NCBI GenBank assembly: GCA_963575745.1
Contig: CAUYUJ010020703.1
Location: 77,849 to 141,848, forward strand
Length of the DNA: 64,000 bases
From: Prorocentrum cordatum
Lineage: Eukaryota > Sar > Dinophyceae > Prorocentrales > Prorocentraceae
Reading direction: 5' to 3'
Every line of letters starts with the position of its first letter. Position 1 is the first letter of the stretch. Shown in pieces: positions 1-9,800 of this stretch. Both the position numbers and the translations under genes were made by a program. The notes beneath the pieces were generated by a model. That model did not search any database. It had not been told where the DNA came from and saw only the letters and a program-made list of their open reading frames with translations.

Positions 1-52
1 CTCCTCCTCCTCCTCCCCCTCCTCCTCTCCCTCCTCCTCCTCCTCCTCCTCC
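1..52. repeat. (CTC)n microsatellite
   Basis: Imperfect CTC/CCT trinucleotide repeat running off the left edge of the window. It carries no coding content. Confidence 0.95.
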
Positions 53-256
53 ACTTCCCCCTCGCGCTCGCCGCCGAGAGGGGTCCAGACGCCGCCCCCG
101 CCGTAGCCCTCGGGGTGCCGCCCCTGGACCCAGCAGCGCCGGGCGGTGGGGCCGCAGCAGCAGCTGCCGTAGGCGAAGGTGCTCCCGTCGCGCCAGCACG
201 ACTCGGCGGACCAGATGGTGAGCGTTTTCTGATTCGGCGTTTCGACATTGGGCGGA

Positions 257-353
257 GGAGGAGGGAGGAGGAGGAGGAGGAGGAGGAGGAGGAGGAGGAG
301 GAGGAGGAGGCGGCGGCGGAGGAGGAGGAGGAGGAGGAGGAGGAGGAGGAGGG
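257..353. repeat. (GGA)n microsatellite
   Basis: Nearly perfect GGA repeat interrupted once by GGCGGCGGA. It lies inside an open frame (115-741, plus) whose product is a poly-Glu run between composition-biased ends. I do not regard that frame as a gene because its openness comes from the repeat. Confidence 0.95.
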
Positions 354-363
354 GGCAGAAGAG

Positions 364-569
364 GCCAGAATCGAATCGATAACTCGAATCGGCGATCGAC
401 ATGAATCGGATCGGAGGAAATCGGCAGCCAAGTCGGGAGGAGTGACGGCAGATTACTGGGGCCTCAATGAGAAATCGGAATCCGTATCGGAATCCGAAAT
501 CGAATCGAATCGGAATCGGAATCCATCGACATCGAAGCGAATCAAATCGGAAGAATCGAAACGAGCCCC
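364..569. mobile_element. AATCGG-rich dispersed element, copy 1
   Basis: A 206-bp block rich in AATCGAATCGG motifs. It matches 57,947-58,166 along most of its length: both begin with CCAGAATCGAATCGATAA, both contain GGAAATCGGCAGCCAAGTCG, and both end in GGAATCGAAACGRGCCC. A weaker relative lies at about 7,700-7,905. It has no coding capacity and is probably a short non-autonomous element. Confidence 0.7.
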
Positions 570-1314
570 GGGGAGGGGGTCTGGCTCCGGACCTCTGCTT
601 CATGCGACTGTTTGCAGCAGTGCGTCCCAGGGGGGAGACTCCGCCTGCTTGAAACAGGCGCCGACAAAAAAACAAGATCCACTCCACGGGGGGGGAGAGG
701 GGTGCGCGAGGGTCCGCGCCGATCGGCAAAGCAATGAATGAGAAAACGATCATATGTCGGTGCCTTTGGTGACCATGTTCGCACCATCCGGGCGGACGCC
801 GGCCGGGGAGACCAGAATCACGTCGTCATCGCCACCGTCGGCGTCGGCAACGCCTGCCGACCTCCCCGCGCCAGCGGCGCACCGGGCTGGCAGCAGCGAC
901 AAGAACAACAACCATGTTGAGTAGCGGTCGACGATCGCTGGCTGTGGAATGCAGCATTCGTGATCACGCATCCAGCAGGAACCTGGGCACAATCAGGCGG
1001 CATCGCCTGCCTGGCCTGCGGCGCCGCAAGAGCCAAACAGGCTTGAGCGACCGAAGCGTCAACAGCATAGTCTAAATCATTGTGCGCACGATGATGCTGC
1101 GAAGTACCTCGACTTACTGCGCGAACGCATTGGTCACGGTGATGGTGAATGACCTGTATGATTTGACAGCGTTGGCACGGTGCAAATATCGAGCACGGTG
1201 TGGTGTACAGTGGCTGTAGATGGATGTAAACGCGATACGACATAATCTGGCACGATGCGTCATCACAGGGCAACATCTGCTTACCACCAGCTGCTCAAAT
1301 CACAACCATGATGC
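570..1314. other. Unassigned non-repetitive DNA
   Basis: No gene, RNA or repeat family is recognised. The open frames here (for example minus 818-1,276) have no recognisable domain and no GC3 bias like that of the convincing exons elsewhere. Confidence 0.5.
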
Positions 1315-1425
1315 ATCCCACCAGCCCTTTGGGGCGTAAGTGATTCAAGGCGCTTCTTCTTCCGACCCCTTTTCTTCCCATGAGGGGAAGAGGTTTATGT
1401 CTGTGGGGTTGCCCTGGCACGCGCG
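1315..1425. mobile_element. CCCACCAGCCC-type dispersed element, diverged copy
   Basis: Starts ATCCCACCAGCCCTTTGGGG and continues with a pyrimidine block and GAGGGGAAGAGG. This follows the order seen at 17,066, 21,639 and 53,159 (ATCCCACCAGCCCTCTG, then ACCTCC-type pyrimidines, then GGGGAGGGG). No coding content. Confidence 0.5.
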
Positions 1426-1439
1426 GCGCATCCGTCCTC

Positions 1440-1665
1440 ATTTCCTGTTTGTCCATCGTCATCTCTCTTTCCTCCTTTTATCCCTGCTCCCTCCCCGCCG
1501 CCCCCCCTCCCAGCCCATCCCCATCCACCCCCTCCTTTCCCTTCCCTCCTCCCTGCTCCCTGCCCCATCCCTCCCCTACCCTCCTCTTCTCCCTCACTAT
1601 TCCCCTCCCTCCCTTACCTCCCCTCACTTCTGCGCTCCCTGCCTCCCTCTCCTCCCCTTTCGGGT
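1440..1665. repeat. Pyrimidine-rich low-complexity tract
   Basis: About 225 bases that are almost entirely C and T on the plus strand, with irregular CCCTCC units. Overlapping open frames are artefacts of composition. Confidence 0.85.
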
Positions 1666-1979
1666 GAATCTATAGCTTCATTGTGTTTCTTCTCGCTGCT
1701 GGAGACAATATCTCGGCTTACTCACGGCCACCTGGAACCTTTCGGGAAACAGCATAGACTCGATAGTGCAAGCGTGGCGACGACCCCGTGCCCCACCCTG
1801 TTGCTGCTCCTCCTTCCCATTTCCCTCGCCCTCCCCCCAAGTTTCCCCTACTCCCTCTCCATCCCTCCCCGTCCGTCAAAACATCCACATCATCCTCCTC
1901 CGCCCACTCCTCCTTCCTCTCCGCCTCGTCGGCCTCCTCCTTCTTCCCTCCCGGCCGGTCCCGGTGCCCCCCAGTGGAT

Positions 1980-2400
1980 GCGGGAGGGGAGGAGGAGGAG
2001 GAGGAGGAGGAGGAGGAGGAGGAGGAGGAGGAGGAGGAGGAGGAGGAAGCCGAGGAGGGAGAGGGTACCCCCCCCCAGCGGGAGCCGTGCCCGGCTGCTG
2101 CCCCCCCGCCCGCCGTGGAAGCCGTTGACGCGGGGCGCCGTGCCGCACACGACCGAGGGCAGGTCGGCGGGCGCAGAGGAAGAGAGGGCGAGGGCGAGCG
2201 AGGGAAAGAGAGGGAGCATGGGGGGGGGGGGAGGGGGGCGTTCGGAAGAGCGAGGGAGAGCGAGGGAGAGAGAGAGAGAGAGAGCAGGGGGGAGAGCAGG
2301 AAGAGAGCGAGGGAGAGCGAGGGAGAGAGAGGGAGAGAGAGCAGGGGGGGGAGGGGAGACGGGGGTGTTGCCGAGGAAGCAGGGGGCAGGGGAGGGGATG
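1980..2400. repeat. (GGA)n and (GA)n purine-rich block
   Basis: A (GGA)n core at 1,987-2,048 is followed after a GC-rich spacer by GAGAGAGCGAGGG-type purine repeats to about 2,400. The long open frames across both strands (1,681-2,717) translate the repeat into poly-Arg, poly-Glu, poly-Pro or poly-Ser and are not genes. Confidence 0.85.
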
Positions 2401-3107
2401 GGGGGGGCGTTGCCATCGCAGGCGTCAACGTGGTTCGGCGCTGGCCCTGCAGCTCGCGCGCGTGCCGTTCGCCTCACGAGCCGACGGAGGAGAGATCGCG
2501 AGGCCGATCCCGGAGCCCCAGTGGAGAGGGGCGGGTGCCGATGCCGCGCGGTGCATCCCGGCACCGCCCATGCCGACACAGCGACACAAAAAAACAGTGC
2601 CGCCTCACATGGCCAGCTGGGAGGTCAGCCGCACGCGCCGCGTGGCCATCGTCCCACACAGGGGGGAGGAAAGGACAACATCAGGGGAGGCTAACAAGAA
2701 AGGGGACGGAGGAATAACAACAACGCAACGAAGGTGTCAATGCAGAAATCTTAAAACGTTCTGCGTGCATCCCGGCATTACCCCACAGATCATTCTTACA
2801 ACCGGGCATACCACAACAGCAATCAAACAAACCGTAACACAGTACGTCGTGACATATGGTAGGACTAAACCCCAATTCCTAGCACGCCACAGCGGGGAAA
2901 CCAGAAAGGAAGGGGGGGAGAGAACGAGAGAGAAAGAGAGAAAAAGAGAGAGATGAACGGAGTGACATGAGCACACTCTGAACCAGCAGGCTCCATGTGC
3001 AGACAACATGAAGAAATGGATAACAAATGCAGAGCCCGCGCCCAGAGCGGTAGCGGCCTGTACAAACAAACGCTGGATTGGCGGATGGCTGGCAATAGGA
3101 GGCTCGG
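2401..3107. other. Unassigned DNA with a short GA tract
   Basis: No recognisable gene. It contains a GAGA tract at about 2,905-2,955. The rest is non-repetitive by eye. Confidence 0.45.
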
Positions 3108-3432
3108 GGTTGGCCAAGAGGGGGGCGTCCAAGAGGGGGGGGGGACGAATCATGGCCGGCGGCACGTGCGCTGCCCAGGGGGGGGGCCAGGGACGCATTG
3201 AAATGAGAAGCGGTGCCATGACATCTGGGCCCCCAATTTCGAGCACCCGCAAAAGTGTCGAAAGAGTGTCGAAACAGTGTCGGACGAGTGTCTCCCAGGG
3301 CCCGACACGTGAAAACCCTCCGATGTCGGTGCTCTCCTGGCGCTCGAAATCTGTTCTCGTGGTCGAGGCTGAAGCAGGCTGGAACATCAGAGCCCTAGTC
3401 ATCACCCCCCCTCTTTGCCGCCCCCGAGAGGC
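3108..3432. mobile_element. GGCCAAGAGGGGGG family element, copy 1, carrying a nested element
   Basis: The left part (CCAAGAGGGGGGCGTCCAAG, then ATCATGGCCGGCGGCACGTG) matches 29,050-29,160 and 27,578-27,650. The right end (TAGTCATCACCCCCCCTCTT) matches the right end of the 29,050 copy. In between, 3,255-3,404 is a different repeat, also present alone at 57,785-57,932 (GTGTCGAA units, then CCCGACRCGTGAA). The simplest reading is that this second element is nested inside the first. Confidence 0.65.
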
Positions 3433-3582
3433 ACCGCATCGCCCGCGGTGGACCGACTCTCCCAGGGGGGGGGGAGAACGCCAGGCCCGCGGCGGTGCGG
3501 CCAAGGGCCGTCCGACCGCGGCCGGTGGGAGGGTGATCCAACATGCCAAGAGGAACCCAGGAAGCACTTCGCATGCCAGGGC

Positions 3583-3905
3583 TGGACCCAAACGGTGGCT
3601 TTCGTTCTCGCTTCGTTCTCGTTTTCCCTCGTGTAGAGGAAAGAGAACTATGCACATACACCGATTCTGGCCAGGCCCACCCTGAGCCCAAGATCGGTGC
3701 ATGCGCCCTCCTGCCTTGGCCAGGAAGGCATATGCACCGATCCTGGGTCAAGGATGGGCCTTGCCAGGATCGGTGCATGTGCATAGTTCTCTTTGCCCGA
3801 TCGTGGTGTCTTCACTCCGCCTCGTCACCGCAGCGCGAGGTCGACACGAAAACGGCCCACGACGTCGCCAGAACAGGGTTCAGGTCGCCCCTGTCGCAGG
3901 CCACG
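3583..3905. mobile_element. GGCTTTCGTTCTCG...ACGGCCCACGA family element, copy 1, with internal hairpin
   Basis: It begins GGTGGCTTTCGTTCTCG and ends in ACGGCCCACGACGTCGCCAG. The same two ends flank other inserts at 25,740-25,890 and 29,590-29,950. Inside lies a long imperfect hairpin: 3,642-3,708 (AGAGAACTATGCACATACAC) pairs with 3,728-3,792 (GCATGTGCATAGTTCTCT). The motif GATCGGTGCAT recurs through both arms. No open frame of note. Confidence 0.65.
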
Positions 3906-4359
3906 GCACAACAAAGCAAGGGGGCAAAAAGGAGAAGCGGGAGAGAGAGCGGGAGGGAAGATGGGGACAATAGGGCATCTGCACGCTTAGCGCCGAGCAC
4001 ACATGGCCTCCAGCCGCCCAGGCAGCCAGGAGCAGTTCGTCCAGCAGGTCGCCCAGTGCGCAGCAGGAGAGAGTGGCACCAGCCCCAGGACGACAGCCCG
4101 AGCCCATGCCGCTCCAGGTCATTCTGCAGGTGCACGTCGCGCCGCCCAAAGTCGAACGGTAAGCACCCGTAGTGCAGATAGTAGCCACGGGAATCACAAG
4201 CGCTCCTGAGGGCGAAGTCGGATGGGAGCCCTCAGGTGAGACAGAAGCAGACAGAGGACAACAAGGACGCACCCAAACGAACCAAACCCGACCCCCTAAA
4301 TGCAGAAACCGAAACCCGACACTACGCTCAAGGGCCCTCGCTATCCTGGGGGGGCGTTG

Positions 4360-5640
4360 CTTGGCGCTGCTGGGGCTTGGTGCCGCTGGCGACGCGGATG
4401 CTGCCCCCGTTTTATTGTTCAGCGACGTGCTGCAACAAACCGCCATAGTGCATACAACCGTGCTGCGCAGTGTCGGGTCGCTGGAACCTCCCGTGCTGCT
4501 CAGCGTCGCATTGCTGCAATCCGTCGAACTGCCCAGCGAGATGCTGCCACCCCCTGCCGTCCCGGGCCGTGCGCATGCGGATGCCATGGCCAGAGTGCCG
4601 CAATCCGTCTTGCAGCTCGGCGTCGGGCTGGATCCTCCCTGTCGGAGGCTGCTGTGCTGCTCACCGTCGCGCTGCTGCTACCAATCGTGCTGCTCTCCAA
4701 GTTCGCTCTCAAATCCGTGATGCTGGTATATATCCGATGCTGCCTATATTGGGACGTCGGGGTCGAGGGTGTGGCACGCCGCCGTGCGTCAGCAGCGGGC
4801 TGCAGGGACCTGTCGTGCTGCACAGCGTCGCAATGCAACGGCCCGTCGTGCATCTCGAAAAACGTGATGCTGGCATCCGTCGCGATGCGCAACGGAGGCT
4901 GCGCGGAGCTCTCCGTGGATGATGCCGTGAGAGCGCCCTCTGCTACGTTGATGGGTATCGGCGTTGTGCTCGTCGCCGTCGTGACATTCACCGTGGAAGC
5001 TCTAGTTTCTGCAGAGAGCTGGATAGCGACGTGGTGCTCGAGTCCGTCGTGCCAATTGCTTTGGTAATGGTCGAGAAAAAAACGGCTGTCGACGCGGTGC
5101 ACCCTGACAGCGCCCGCTTCCGCAATGCTGGAGAACGCTGTGGTGCTCGAAGTCGTCTTGGTGGGTGCCGCGATCGTGCGTGCACGACTCTGTAATACTG
5201 GATACTGGCGTGGAGCTCAACTCCTTCGTGGTGGACAGCATGGTGGCGCCTGATGAACGATGCGGGTATACCAGATGGCGACGCGACTCCGTCGTGGACA
5301 CCGACGTGGTGAAACACCGCTGTGTAGCTGTTTCCGATCGTGTTGGACAGCGTAGGACTGCTGCAATCCGTCGTGCTGCTCAACGTCATGTTGCTGGATC
5401 CCGTCATGTTACTTACCCCTCGTCGTGCTGCTGGGGACCATCGTGCTGCGCACCGGTGGGGGTAGGATTCCATATGCTGCAATCCGTCGTGCTGTTCAGC
5501 GTGGTTCTCGCCGTCGTGATGTCCAACCACGCACTGCAAGACACCGTCGTCGTATTCATGGTGACCGTCGTGCTGCGCACGAGGACATGTGGGGATATGT
5601 TTCCCTATCATGTTGCACGCACGTTATCAACAAACGGTGT
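4360..5640. repeat. Degenerate ~33-bp minisatellite
   Basis: About 1.3 kb built from diverged units near 33 bp with the recurring words CGTGCTGCTCAGCGTCG and TTGCTGCAATCCGTC. Similar units recur to about 5,600. Open frames on both strands are long because the unit is a multiple of three, but they share no recognisable domain. Confidence 0.7.
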
Positions 5641-5736
5641 GCCTCCAATGAGCCATGTGACGGACGAAACTCAGCCCGACACAACAAGACAGATCGTCGA
5701 GTTTATCGTTCAGCATGACTGTCTTGAGCTGACATA

Positions 5737-5870
5737 GAACAAGAGAGAGAGAGAGAGGAAAGAGGAAGAGACAGAGACAGAGAGAAGGAGAGACAAAGAC
5801 ATAGGGAGAGACAGAGAGACATAGAGAGAGAGAGAGACAGAACGAGCGATAGACAGAGAGAGAGAGAGAG
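5737..5870. repeat. (GA)n and GACA purine microsatellite
   Basis: Irregular GAGAGA, GACAGA and AGACATAG repeats on the plus strand. The minus-strand open frames here are Leu/Ser-rich translations of CTCTCT. Confidence 0.9.
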
Positions 5871-6297
5871 GTGGGGTCCAGGCGAGAGGAATGGAGATAG
5901 GGAGGGGAGAAGGCGAGGCTTCCAGGGGAAAGGGGAGAGGCACAAGAGGGACAGACGGCGAGATGACGGGGGGGCGACTGGAGGCGCGGAGGATGGGGAG
6001 GAGAGATCGATGGCAGGAGAGGAAGCGGAACAGGGACTGTCGAACACGATGCGCAAAAGGCGAAACACAGAGACAACAGACAGATTTCCACGAACGGGTA
6101 TGTCGCATTTGGTCACCCTGTAACTCAGGCAGACGACTGCCACAATGCAATATCTGCTCACGAAATGGAATAGGAATATGACAGTCGTGTGGTGAACTGT
6201 TGATGATGGAGCAAAAGGAGTGACAACTGATACAACCTACACGCGCGACACACGTTTAATACACACAGATCTTACGCAAGAAAACAAAGACATATAC

Positions 6298-6466
6298 ATA
6301 AGCTGTTGTCGCTCCGCGCGGATTTCTTGGATCTGCGCTGGACCCCCCTCCCTGGCGCGCGGAACGCGCCAGGGGCGCCGCCAGAGGCGCCGCCAGGGGG
6401 CCCCAGCGCGGATCCAAGAAATCCGTGCGGAGCGCCCAGAGTTTGCGTTTATGCCGTTCTTTCCCC
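6298..6466. mobile_element. Foldback element A, copy 1 (complete)
   Basis: The left arm GCTCCGCGCGGATTTCTTGG is answered by the right arm GATCCAAGAAATCCGTGCGG, so the ends are inverted repeats of about 35 bp. The core holds nested palindromes (GGCGCGCGGAACGCGCC and GGCGCCGCCAGAGGCGCC). Other copies are at 25,593, 28,187, 41,401 and 54,857. Outside the right arm a TTTGYGTTTATGCCG-like segment is also conserved in three copies. It has no coding capacity. Confidence 0.85.
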
Positions 6467-6521
6467 TTCGAAACTTAAGATCTGGGGACTACAGTCAACC
6501 CGTATCATAAGGACGACAAGG

Positions 6522-6615
6522 ATGCAAGGGCCTTGGAGGGCCATGTCGACACTTTGCGAGCGGGGCGCGGCCAGCAAGATCGGCCAAGGATGGGCCGAAG
6601 GGGAAGGATGCGGGG
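6522..6615. repeat. CCTTGGAGGGCCATG dispersed repeat, copy 1
   Basis: About 90 bp sharing CCTTGGAGGGCCATG, then CGAGCGGGG or CGAACGAGATTGGG, then GGATGGGC with the segment at 53,067-53,155. Too short and diverged to assign ends. Confidence 0.5.
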
Positions 6616-6822
6616 GTACTCTTGAGAAGGTTGCCCATCCTTACTATGCGGATTGACTGTATCCAGACCCCCCCAAAGCCCCACGAGAAGTTACTCCATC
6701 ACCGCCAAGACAATCCAGGTCTCGGACGTCGTGCCTGTTTGCTCACGGCGTGGGCTCCCAGAACACTCGGCTCCATCCCAAGATCGTTTTTGCTCGCCGC
6801 GGGGCGTTTCCTTCCGGTGGTG

Positions 6823-7016
6823 GAGGCCTCCCACATGTGCTCCGCGCAGATGGGGTCGGAGGACGCGCCGCGTTGGCGGTGCCTCGGCGGCGTCGGCGGT
6901 GCATCGGCGACGCCAGCGTGGAGAAAATCGGGTTCCACGTCGAGCCTCATCGCCGTTGCATCGGCGATGCGGCGCAATCCTCCGACCCCGTCTGCTCGGA
7001 CCTCACCTGGAAAGCC
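6823..7016. mobile_element. Palindromic element D, copy 1
   Basis: Family marked by inverted ends GAGGCCTCCCAGATGGGG / CCCCATCTGGGAGGCC, a second pair GGGGTCGGAGGATCGCGCC / GCGATCCTCCGACCCC, and repeated GCATCGGCGATGC palindromes inside. This copy starts GGAGGCCTCCCACATG and ends CTGCTCGGACCTCACCTGG. Read on the minus strand it begins GTGAGGTCCG and ends GGGAG, compatible with a GT-AG intron, but here it lies beyond the stop proposed for gene alpha. Confidence 0.75.
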
Positions 7017-7060
7017 TAGGTAGAAATGGCCCAAGGGTCCCAAACTGGCCCCCGGGCCTC

Positions 7061-8439
7061 TTAGATTGCGATGCAGAGTCCGTCGTCCAGGCTCCTGGTG
7101 GTCAGAGCTAGAGGCCTCCAAGATGGGATCCGAGTAGATGGGGGTCGGAGGATTGCACCGCATCGCCGATGCATCGGCGATGCATCGGCGATGCATCGGC
7201 GACGTCGGCGATGCATCGGCCACACCAGCGTGGAGAAAGGCGGCTGCCACATCGAGCCGCATCTTACCAGTTGGAAGCATCTCCCGATCTTGAGGATTCC
7301 CTAAGCTTCTTGAGGCACGTCCCCAAGATCGTCTTCGCTTTTGTGCTCGCACACCTTAGGGAAAAGGATACGTTCGAGGCTGGTTGGCATCGTCGATGCC
7401 TCGTCGATGCAGCGAGATCCACCGACCAAAGACCTGCTCGGACCCCAACTGGGAGGCCGAGACGAGAGAGAAAGGCAGGGCAGCAGGGTGGCAGGGCCAA
7501 CTTCTGGAAGGACAGCGGGGAGCCGGGGCAGTCGAGGTGGATCTCCCGGTCGCCCGCCGCGTCGGCGTCGGCCCCGAAGAACCTGTGCAAGCAAGCAAGA
7601 AAGCCTTGCGTCCAGGTGGGCGCGTTGGCAGGACAAATAATGTGGCCAAACGCCACACGAACCATTCGAACCATTCGAAGGATTCGAAGAACCTGTGGGG
7701 GAGGGAACACTGGACGGCACGAGCCAGATCGAGTCGCGAGATCGGATCGGATCGCGAAAGCGGACCCGATCGCCAACGAATTTCGCGCTGAGCCGGATCG
7801 GAAGTCGGATCGCCGCACCCTGTTCTGGCTGTCCCTGGCCGGTGCCTTTGAATGGAACCGAATCGTGATCGCGGCCCCAGCCAGCGAATCAAATTGTATC
7901 GCATCGGATCGTAGGCGACCCTGACTGGTCACCCAAGTTCGCGCTGCGCGCCGCGTGGAGTGCGGATAGTCGCCGAGTCCGCGCCCTCGCCCTCGCACGC
8001 CCAGGGAAGCGCCCGCCCGAGCGCGGGCGCACGGTCATCGTCGTTCACGGACGTGTTCGGGCGCACGCTGGAATGGATTCGGGATCCGCGGATCTGGCGC
8101 GTGGGCGCCAGATCCATGGATCGGGAAGGCACCCCCGACACATGAGGCCAATGCCGCCTCATTTAGCGACGACGCGCGCTGGTCTTGTATGGAGACGGGA
8201 CCCGTCGCTGATCCACGCGCCGTAATCAATGTCGACGTTCCCTCGATGTAGGACTACATCAAGGGCCAATTCCCCTCAGGGAGTCTACAGCGAATTCAGC
8301 AGGGGATGTGACCATACGTTAATCGTTAATACCCAAAGGGAAGGGACACAAGTCCACCTCCACCCACGCAGGGGCTGTCGGACAAGACAAACACGACATG
8401 GGTGTGGATCCAAAACGAAATCTCCAAGAACGGCGGACC
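7061..8439 (-). CDS. Gene alpha: 3' exons of an unknown multi-exon protein
   Basis: Proposed exons in transcript order are 8439-8333 (weak), 8274-8202, 8067-7933, 7582-7458, 7379-7268 and 7115-7061, ending in TAA. From the second exon on they join in phase to give about 165 residues. Supporting signals on the minus strand are acceptor TTTCTTGCTTGCTTGCACAG before 7582, acceptor CATTCCAG before 8067, donors GTGACC at 7932 and GTAAGA at 7267, and a GC donor at 7457. Exons 8067-7933 and 7582-7458 have strong GC bias at third codon positions and mixed composition (RPNTSVNDDDRAPALGRAL; GDREIHLDCPGSPLSFQKLA). Introns 7116-7267 and 8068-8201 are copies of dispersed elements D and F. I do not recognise the protein. 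The 5' end is unresolved and the frame of exon 8439-8333 is ambiguous. Intron 7380-7457 is 78 nt and open, so retaining it would keep the frame. Exon structure is inference. Confidence 0.42.
7116..7267 (-). mobile_element. Element D copy 2, in intron position of gene alpha
   Basis: Contains GGGGTCGGAGGATTGCACCG, four GCATCGGCGATGC-type palindromes and CCAGCGTGGAGAAAGG as in the other D copies. On the minus strand it starts GTAAGATGCGG and ends CATCTTGGAG, so its ends coincide with a canonical GT-AG intron between two proposed exons. A second short D fragment at 7,380-7,457 (CATCGTCGATGCC to CAACTGGGAG) occupies the neighbouring intron position. Confidence 0.6.
8068..8217 (-). mobile_element. 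Element F, copy 1 (GATCCATGGATC palindrome)
   Basis: Shares GATCTGGCGCGTGGGCGCCAGATCC-like palindromes, GATCCATGGATCGGG and the end GGAGACGGGACCCGTCGC with 59,449-59,600. On the minus strand the segment 8,201-8,068 begins GTCCCGTCTCC and ends CATTCCAG, fitting a GT-AG intron of gene alpha. Caution: conservation with copy 2 extends about 16 bp past the proposed donor, into the exon. Confidence 0.6.
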
Positions 8440-9130
8440 CTGCGGCGGCGAGAGGGAAACGCGAACCTAACACGATTCATGCAACTCAACCTCCTCCTTA
8501 CTTTTTCTACCCCCCCTGCATCCGCAGCTCAAACCAAGATGCTCGAGAACCGTGAACGAAGCCAGTGACTCAGTCCAGGCCCCTCACCTCAAAATGGTGC
8601 TTGTGGGGCTGGTGGAAGATAACAGTGTCGGTGGCGAAGGTAAGGCACACAATCAAGAATCAGCCACGGCTTCGCACAAGCGGCAAGAGATCTTGATAAC
8701 ACGGGTCAAGTCGTGGTAATCTTGACCATCACTCAGGCGCTTCTCGGTACGAAGCCCATGGGGTCTGCCGCAAGGTGTAAGAGTGTGGCATGTTTGGCAA
8801 GCGCACAAGCTTGGTATCGCTTTCCTACTGGACTAAAGCCGTCTGATGTTTTTATTTGGCGGGCTTCTGCACGATGGGTATTCGGCTCATGGAGCTGGAG
8901 TGTGTAGTTGGTTCACGTTTGCGCCAGTACTGGCTTCTCCACGCGCACTTCTTTCATGCTGCTGAATTGGGCATGGAATGCGTTGTAAGACGATCGAGGG
9001 TTATCGTGAGGGTCTACAGCGCCTACCTGTAATCACGCATTCTCCACGCGCTGTCCAGCCTCCTGCTTCCCCAAACAGTCACTTTGGGGGTCTGCCTTAG
9101 CTAGCCGAAGGCCACTGGTTGGTATATTCT
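8440..9130. other. Non-repetitive DNA, possible further exons upstream of gene alpha
   Basis: No complete gene is recognised. On the minus strand at about 8,600-8,660 a short open stretch (TDTVIFHQPHKHHFE) ends at a consensus-like donor GAG|GTGAGG. It could be another exon of gene alpha, but I could not find a matching acceptor and phase. Confidence 0.25.
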
Positions 9131-9139
9131 GGGGTTCCG

Positions 9140-9395
9140 CCACGTGGCGGCTACTGCCCTCCCTCGTGGGGCGCATCGCGGGCGCTCCGCGCTTAGGGGC
9201 ATGCCGAGGTTGCGCCACGCTGCCGCCCGTGCGGCCCCGTGGGCGCCCCGCGCTGGGGGGCCATGCCGAGGTTGCGCTACGCTGCTGCCCGTGCCGCCTG
9301 GTGGGCGCCCCGTTCGCTGGGCGGTTGTTCTGCCGAGGCTGCGCCACGCTGCCGCCCGTGCCGCCTCGTGGGCGCCTCGCCTGCGCACCGTGCTC
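9140..9395. repeat. Four-copy ~63-bp GC-rich tandem repeat
   Basis: Four units begin GCCACG(C/T)GGCGGC or GCCACGCTGCCGCCCGTG and end GCCGAGGTTGC or GCCGAGGCTGC, with unit lengths of about 62-75 bp. Open frames on both strands are repeat translations. Confidence 0.8.
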
Positions 9396-9399
9396 TCAG

Positions 9400-9800
9400 C
9401 TTGCACGACGTAGCTTCCACCAGATACCCTCCACCACACAACTTACACCACATAGCGTACACCGCATACGTCATACACCATGGCGTACATCCCATAGCAT
9501 GCACCTCAACTCACGCCGCCTAGCCTACACGGCATAGCTTCCAGCATGTAGTTTACATGCAGGATCTCCAACTCATCGGCCCACACCACAAAGCTTGCAC
9601 ATCATAGCACTCACCACATACCTTACACCACACCATTTAAACCACCCAGCATACACCGCATATATCATACAACCTAGCAACCATATCATATCTTCCAAAA
9701 CCAACTTGCAACGTCTAGCTTACGCGGCAACTATTGCACAGTATAGCTTGCACGCCATAAAATCCTTAACAGAACTTACACCGCATGGCGTTCACCTCCA
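9400..9800. repeat. Degenerate CATAGCTTACACC minisatellite
   Basis: About 400 bp of short, strongly diverged units with recurring CATAGC, TTACACCACA and ACACCGCATA words. It follows directly on the 63-bp array. Confidence 0.55.

Noticed and set aside
115-741. 208-codon open frame on plus with a poly-Glu core
   Set aside because: The frame stays open because of (GGA)n and an AATCGG-rich dispersed repeat that also occurs at 57,947. No domain is present.
8085-8120. GATCCATGGATC palindromes as a protein-binding operator
   Set aside because: They are part of the dispersed element F, present again at 59,449, and no adjacent promoter or gene start supports a regulatory role.
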